The position numbers and the translations under genes were made by a program. A DNA stretch of 19,728 nt from Acidobacteriaceae bacterium (lineage in GTDB: Bacteria; Acidobacteriota; Terriglobia; Terriglobales; Acidobacteriaceae): the NCBI GenBank assembly GCA_030049955.1, contig JASIJX010000068.1, positions 1 to 19,728 of the forward strand, written 5' to 3'. Shown here piece after piece: positions 17,001-19,728 of this stretch. Positions within the stretch are counted from its first letter, which is position 1. Each line of letters starts with the position of its first letter. A model generated the notes under the pieces. That model saw only the letters and a list, made by a program, of their open reading frames with translations, did no database searches and was not told where the DNA came from.

Positions 17001-17502
17001 TGATCTCCTTTTCGAGGAGTTCAGCCGCAAGGTTGCGCTCGCGCGTTCTTCCGCTGCGGATCGCATCGCAGAGTGCCAGGACGCCGTAAAGTTTCGGGTC
17101 TCGTAACGCGGCCTCAGGCGCACCCAGGTAGAGGGGGGCCAGCGAGATGCCGCGGACTTTTCCCTGTGCATACGGCCAGACCGCTGGAGGTTCTTTATCC
17201 TCCAGCAGGCGTGACTTGAGTGGCTCGGCCGCCGCCGCAGTCGGCACGCCACGGACCATCGATCCCTTTTTCGGTGGAAAGGTGTACTTAAGCCCATGTG
17301 ATAAGAACTCAATGAGCGCACTGCGGTTTACCCTTTTTTCAGCACCGGCGATGTAAACCAAACCCGCATCAGCACATCGCTTCAAGGCCTTCGACACCTC
17401 GGACGGAGATATGGAGAGACTCTCAGCCAAGCTCTTGGATTGAATCAGCGGCTCGTTCTGAATGGCGAGTTTGAGAAGAAGCGCAATATCCTGGCCATGC
17501 AT
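16993..17502 (-). CDS. AbiEi-like antitoxin / winged-helix regulator
   Basis: A 169-residue protein with an N-terminal winged helix-turn-helix (about residues 8-55, SLAESLSISPSEVSKALKRC then AGLVYIAG), followed by a domain with FLSHGLKYTFPPKKG, RGVPTAAAA, VWPYAQGKVRGISLAPLY and ALCDAIRSGRTRERNLAAELL. Such proteins commonly precede AbiEii-like nucleotidyltransferases, and AbiEi antitoxins repress their own operon by binding inverted repeats in the promoter. Here a 15-bp perfect inverted repeat plus a third half-site lie directly upstream (17521-17543). A TACAAT 6 nt before the ATG suggests a leaderless message. It overlaps the toxin gene by 8 bp. By family it could equally be called a MarR/HTH regulator; pairing with the toxin supports the antitoxin role. 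Confidence 0.78.
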   Translation of the reverse strand: MHGQDIALLLKLAIQNEPLIQSKSLAESLSISPSEVSKALKRCADAGLVYIAGAEKRVNRSALIEFLSHGLKYTFPPKKGSMVRGVPTAAAAEPLKSRLLEDKEPPAVWPYAQGKVRGISLAPLYLGAPEAALRDPKLYGVLALCDAIRSGRTRERNLAAELLEKEING

Positions 17503-17508
17503 AGCCTA

Positions 17509-17543
17509 ATTGTAGCTGAAATTTCCAATTTGGAAATTGGAAA
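17509..17543 (-). promoter_or_regulatory. AbiE-like operon promoter with palindromic operator
   Basis: A -10 box TACAAT (17509-17514) lies 6 nt before the antitoxin ATG. Upstream, TTTCCAA and TTGGAAA form a perfect inverted repeat with 1-nt centre (17522-17536), followed by another TTGGAAA (17537-17543). The operator covers the expected -35 position, so binding there would block the promoter. Autoregulation is known for AbiEi; here it is inferred from position. Confidence 0.55.
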
Positions 17544-17578
17544 CCGACCTCTTCCGCGACCTCTTCTTTTTGAGTTTT

Positions 17579-17651
17579 GATGGTGCTGACGATGGTGCTG
17601 AAGGTGGATTTTTGATGCTTTTAGGTGCTTTTCGGTGCCGCCGATGCTCCT
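17579..17651. repeat. Array of GGTGCT/GATGCT-type motifs beside the att core
   Basis: GATGGTGCTGA occurs twice (17579-17589 and 17591-17601), followed by GATGC or GGTGC units at about 17614, 17624, 17634 and 17643, spaced 9-12 bp. The array ends about 30 bp before the TTGACACGGA core. The spacing is close to one helical turn and resembles integrase arm-type binding sites (inference). Confidence 0.5.
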
Positions 17652-17681
17652 AGAATCAATGGGTTACAGTCGTGGAATCGA

Positions 17682-17691
17682 TTGACACGGA
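17682..17691 (+). repeat. Right copy of 10-bp recombination core (att-like)
   Basis: TTGACACGGA, the second copy of the core at 4756-4765. The base before it is A here and C on the left; the base after is A here and T on the left, so the identity is exactly 10 bp. Confidence 0.65.
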
Positions 17692-17723
17692 AGAGGTCGT
17701 TGGTTCGAATCCAATCGTGCTTA
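17682..17723 (+). pseudogene. 3' half of a split tRNA-Val(GAC) gene
   Basis: The anticodon loop TTGACAC, 3' anticodon strand GGAAG, variable loop AGGTC, T-stem GTTGG/CCAAT around TTCGAAT, acceptor 3' strand CGTGCTT (17716-17722) and discriminator A17723 are present. Nothing tRNA-like lies before it. CTTCC from 4751-4755 pairs perfectly with GGAAG, and AGGCGCG from 4724-4730 pairs with CGTGCTT (two G-U). No CCA is encoded. It could be the displaced host half, or a 3' tRNA copy carried on the attP of an element extending right. Confidence 0.8.
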
Positions 17724-17777
17724 AAAATCAACAGCATACAGACGTGACCTCTTCTTTCTGAAGCTCGTCTTGGTTCG

Positions 17778-19103
17778 TTATGGTTCGGAAGCGCCAACTC
17801 CCATCAGGGCGTTGAACGCCAGCGCCTGAGCCCTCCTCCTTTCTTCAGTTACCGTTTGTTGATAAATCCTCATCGTGATGTTCGGGTTCGAGTGTCGTAG
17901 CAGCTCCTGGGCGGTTTTCACATCCACTCCGTTCACCCGAAGCAAGTTCGAGAATCCGTGGCGAAAGGAGTGCCAGCCAATCCTCTTGGTGATTTTCAGC
18001 CGTTTGAGGGCAGGCCGGATATGCCGCTTGAGGACCATGTCGGGCGCGATCGGCACGGTCCCATTTTTCATCACCGATGGGAAGAGGTAGTCGCCATTCG
18101 TGTTGTACAGTGACGCCTTTCTCCGCTCCTTCAGCTCGTTGACGACGAGTTGGGGGAGAGGTACCGGCCTCTTGGATGCCCGCGTCTTGGTCTTGCCCTC
18201 GACGTTGCGCCAAACGGACTTCGTGATGAATGCCGTGCCGGACTCAAGATCGAGGTCGTTCCAGCGGAGTGCGATCAGTTCTCCGCGGCGAATGCCGGTG
18301 CTAGCGGCGACCAGGACCATCGTCCTTTCCCTATGCTCAAGTTCGCCCATCAGGGCTCGCACCTCTTCCGGGGTCAACATCTCCGGATCAGCGAGGCGTT
18401 CCGAGGAGGTGCGGACCGAGGTAATTGGGTTGTTTGAGGTCCATCCATTTCGCATCGCGTGAGCGAACAAGGCAGACATGACGTTGCGGATCTTCGACTT
18501 CGTGGCCGGACTGGCTGGTTTACCGTCAAGCCGCTTCAGTTTCTTCAGCCAATTCTCGACATCGACTCCCAGTATCGAGGAGATGGGATGCTTTCCCCAT
18601 CTGGGCTCAATTTGTTTGTTGATGATCATCTTGTAGTTCTCAACCGTCGAGTAGGCCTTGCCGGGTAACTCGTCGCTCTTGTAATGGGCGGCGAGCTGCT
18701 CGACATTCATCGGGCCGAAAGCTGTGCCCTCATTAGCGTCAACCCGGAGCTGTTGAACGGCCTTCTCGGCGTCCTTCCGCTTCGGTAATTCAATGACAGT
18801 TCCGACGAATTTGCGCTTGTAGAGCTGCGCACCGCTCGTCGGTCTCGGTCGAGTCGTAAACCATGATGACGCGGCATGGGCGCAGGCTGCAAAGCGTTTC
18901 CGTGAAGGAAAGCCGCCTGGGCAACGATCACTGAAGTCATCAGTTACCGATTGCCTGCTCTGGCAGGTGGTGACGCGGAAGCCGCAAACCAACGGGTAAT
19001 CTTCTGCACGAATAACAAAGCCGACTTTAGCGATCCTCGACATGGCGAAAGAATAGATTCTGAGCTTGCGGCCGAATTGGGTACAGCGAAGTGCTGCTAT
19101 CAC
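17778..19103 (-). CDS. Tyrosine recombinase/integrase, uncertain N-terminus
   Basis: A phage-type integrase of up to 441 residues. From about residue 90 it reads as an arm/linker region (QLYKRKFVGTVIELPKRKDAEKAV), a core-binding SAM-like domain (130-230) and a catalytic domain with the full set: Arg272 (TGIRRGEL), beta-hairpin Lys in KTKTRASKR, His378 and Arg381 (HSFRHG), His404 (LLRHSN) and Tyr414 (MRIYQQ). It should be catalytically competent. The first 85 residues resemble nothing, and no ribosome site was found for GTG 19103 or ATG 19043. Another frame reads MVYDSTETDE just where YKRKF starts, so a frameshift may have damaged the N-terminus. Its 3' end lies 55 bp from the 3' tRNA-Val half, the usual position next to an attachment site, but outside the split-tRNA interval. 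Confidence 0.85.
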   Translation of the reverse strand: MIAALRCTQFGRKLRIYSFAMSRIAKVGFVIRAEDYPLVCGFRVTTCQSRQSVTDDFSDRCPGGFPSRKRFAACAHAASSWFTTRPRPTSGAQLYKRKFVGTVIELPKRKDAEKAVQQLRVDANEGTAFGPMNVEQLAAHYKSDELPGKAYSTVENYKMIINKQIEPRWGKHPISSILGVDVENWLKKLKRLDGKPASPATKSKIRNVMSALFAHAMRNGWTSNNPITSVRTSSERLADPEMLTPEEVRALMGELEHRERTMVLVAASTGIRRGELIALRWNDLDLESGTAFITKSVWRNVEGKTKTRASKRPVPLPQLVVNELKERRKASLYNTNGDYLFPSVMKNGTVPIAPDMVLKRHIRPALKRLKITKRIGWHSFRHGFSNLLRVNGVDVKTAQELLRHSNPNITMRIYQQTVTEERRRAQALAFNALMGVGASEP

Positions 19104-19402
19104 TCATTGGATAGACGCTCCATGCCCAACCACGGTGCATTGAAGGCGAGAATCAGCCGCCTTGGTGTCCTGATGCTCTCCACGAGATCGGCGGCAATGA
19201 AAAAAATTGGACCGAACGCCATACTCACGACGCTTTCTCTTATCGTCGGATCAATGGTCGTTGGCTGGGTTATGGGGGGCTGATTATCAAGGCCGTAAGG
19301 TCGGATGCGGGTTCAGCAAAGTGAGCAGCGGAGATGAGAAAATCATGTTGCGCCTGCAGCGCTGCCATGTTGGTCGGGCAAGATTACAAGAGTTGCATTC
19401 CT
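19104..19402. other. Intergenic region, integrase to P450
   Basis: About 300 bp between two minus-strand genes. The plus strand could encode a 28-residue hydrophobic peptide from ATG 19197 (ILTTLSLIVGSMVVGWVMGG) with no ribosome site, so it is not called. No terminator, tRNA fragment or further copy of the TTGACACGGA core was found. Confidence 0.4.
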
Positions 19403-19728
19403 TCAGTCGCGGATTCCGTCGATGTCAATCAAAACATGCAGCGGGCCGCGGAACAATGCGTTTCTCCGGTATGGCGGAGGATCGACGACCAACCGAGGGT
19501 TCTCCACGCGGCGGAGGAACGTTTCAACCGCCGTGTTCACCTCTAGCCGTGCGAGCTGGCCGCCAAAGCAGACGTGTATGCCCGCCCCCCATCCGAGGCT
19601 CTCTTTCTCCTCACGTTCGAGATCGAATTTGTTCGGGTCGCGGAACTTCCGCGGATCACGGTTAGCCGCGCCATACATGAAGAAGATTGGTGAATGTTTC
19701 GGAATGGTCGTCCCATCGATCTCGATGT
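19403..19728 (-). CDS. Cytochrome P450, C-terminal part (runs off the window)
   Basis: The last about 108 residues of a P450 monooxygenase, open to the window edge. Visible are GTTIPKHSPIFFMYGAANRDPRKFRDP and FDLER, the region before the heme loop, then WGAGIHVCFGGQLARLE with the heme-thiolate cysteine in HVCFG. The usual loop is F-G-x-G-x-H-x-C-x-G; here the first Phe is Trp. A bacterial class I soluble P450 is likely, needing ferredoxin and reductase encoded elsewhere. It ends IDIDGIRD, normal for the family. The N-terminal three quarters, including the I-helix and ExxR, lie outside the window, so subfamily and substrate cannot be judged. The Met at 19678 is internal, because the frame continues upstream with P450-like sequence. 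Confidence 0.88.
   Translation of the reverse strand, partial: IEIDGTTIPKHSPIFFMYGAANRDPRKFRDPNKFDLEREEKESLGWGAGIHVCFGGQLARLEVNTAVETFLRRVENPRLVVDPPPYRRNALFRGPLHVLIDIDGIRD

Larger units (their letters stand above)
4756..17691. mobile_element. Putative 12.9-kb integrated segment splitting tRNA-Val
   Basis: The interval is bounded by direct copies of TTGACACGGA, with the 5' half of a tRNA-Val outside the left copy and the 3' half outside the right copy. The distance between cores is 12,926 bp. Inside are an intact tRNA-Val(GAC), a PHA-system gene, a peroxiredoxin remnant, a regulator/CRTAC1/TPR/TonB-receptor group, an alcohol dehydrogenase pseudogene and an AbiE-like toxin-antitoxin pair next to the right end. 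No integrase gene is inside; one lies 87 bp beyond the right core. The segment may be a degenerate or mobilisable element, or one half of a tandem accretion whose other half extends to the right. Site-specific integration is inferred; the split tRNA halves are seen directly. Confidence 0.55.

Noticed and set aside
17001..17321. N-terminal extension of the AbiEii-like toxin
   Set aside because: It overlaps the antitoxin gene in another frame and has no motif; MADPNL at 17000 with an 8-bp overlap is the natural start.
19197..19283. 28-residue hydrophobic peptide on the plus strand
   Set aside because: Membrane-like composition but no ribosome site, no recognisable family and no partner gene; could be chance.
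1..19728. CRISPR array, rRNA, IS element with terminal repeats
   Set aside because: No regularly spaced direct repeats with spacers, no rRNA-like stretches and no transposase sequence were found by eye.

Overview
The window looks like the chromosome of a soil Acidobacterium (class Terriglobia or a relative). This is inferred from protein types, not from a marker gene. The types are an Oar-like TonB-dependent receptor with a carboxypeptidase-regulatory N-domain, a CRTAC1/ASPIC-UnbV protein, a TolB-like/TPR signalling protein, and a small CxH...CxxC zinc-ribbon protein. By eye the left 4.7 kb is more GC-rich than the middle.

Layout. (1) 1-4440 is ordinary backbone: a secreted M1-peptidase-like protein whose zinc and catalytic residues are missing, translationally coupled to an RlmB-type rRNA methyltransferase; a single-domain response regulator; a zinc-ribbon protein; and PgsA phosphatidylglycerophosphate synthase. 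(2) 4724-17723 is the most unusual part. The 5' half of a tRNA-Val(GAC) gene (4724-4765) and a matching 3' half (17682-17723) lie about 12.9 kb apart and share the 10-bp TTGACACGGA, which covers the anticodon loop. Joined, they fold as a complete cloverleaf. The simplest reading is an integrated 12.9-kb segment that split the tRNA at its anticodon loop. The segment carries an intact tRNA-Val(GAC) just inside its left end. (3) Cargo, left to right: a PHA-system protein, the 5' remnant of a peroxiredoxin gene, a TolB-like/TPR regulator divergent from a CRTAC1 protein, a secreted TPR protein, a large TonB-dependent receptor with a clear terminator, a broken zinc alcohol dehydrogenase, and an AbiE-like toxin-antitoxin pair beside the right junction. 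(4) Just beyond the 3' tRNA half is a tyrosine integrase, then the C-terminal part of a cytochrome P450 that runs off the window.

The regulator, CRTAC1, TPR and TonB-receptor genes look like one envelope/uptake module: receptor and TPR protein on one strand, CRTAC1 converging on the TPR gene, and a membrane sensor-like protein divergent from CRTAC1. The substrate cannot be told from sequence. The AbiE-like pair probably stabilises the segment. The integrase lies outside the split-tRNA interval, so the arrangement may be a composite of two elements accreted at one tRNA site.
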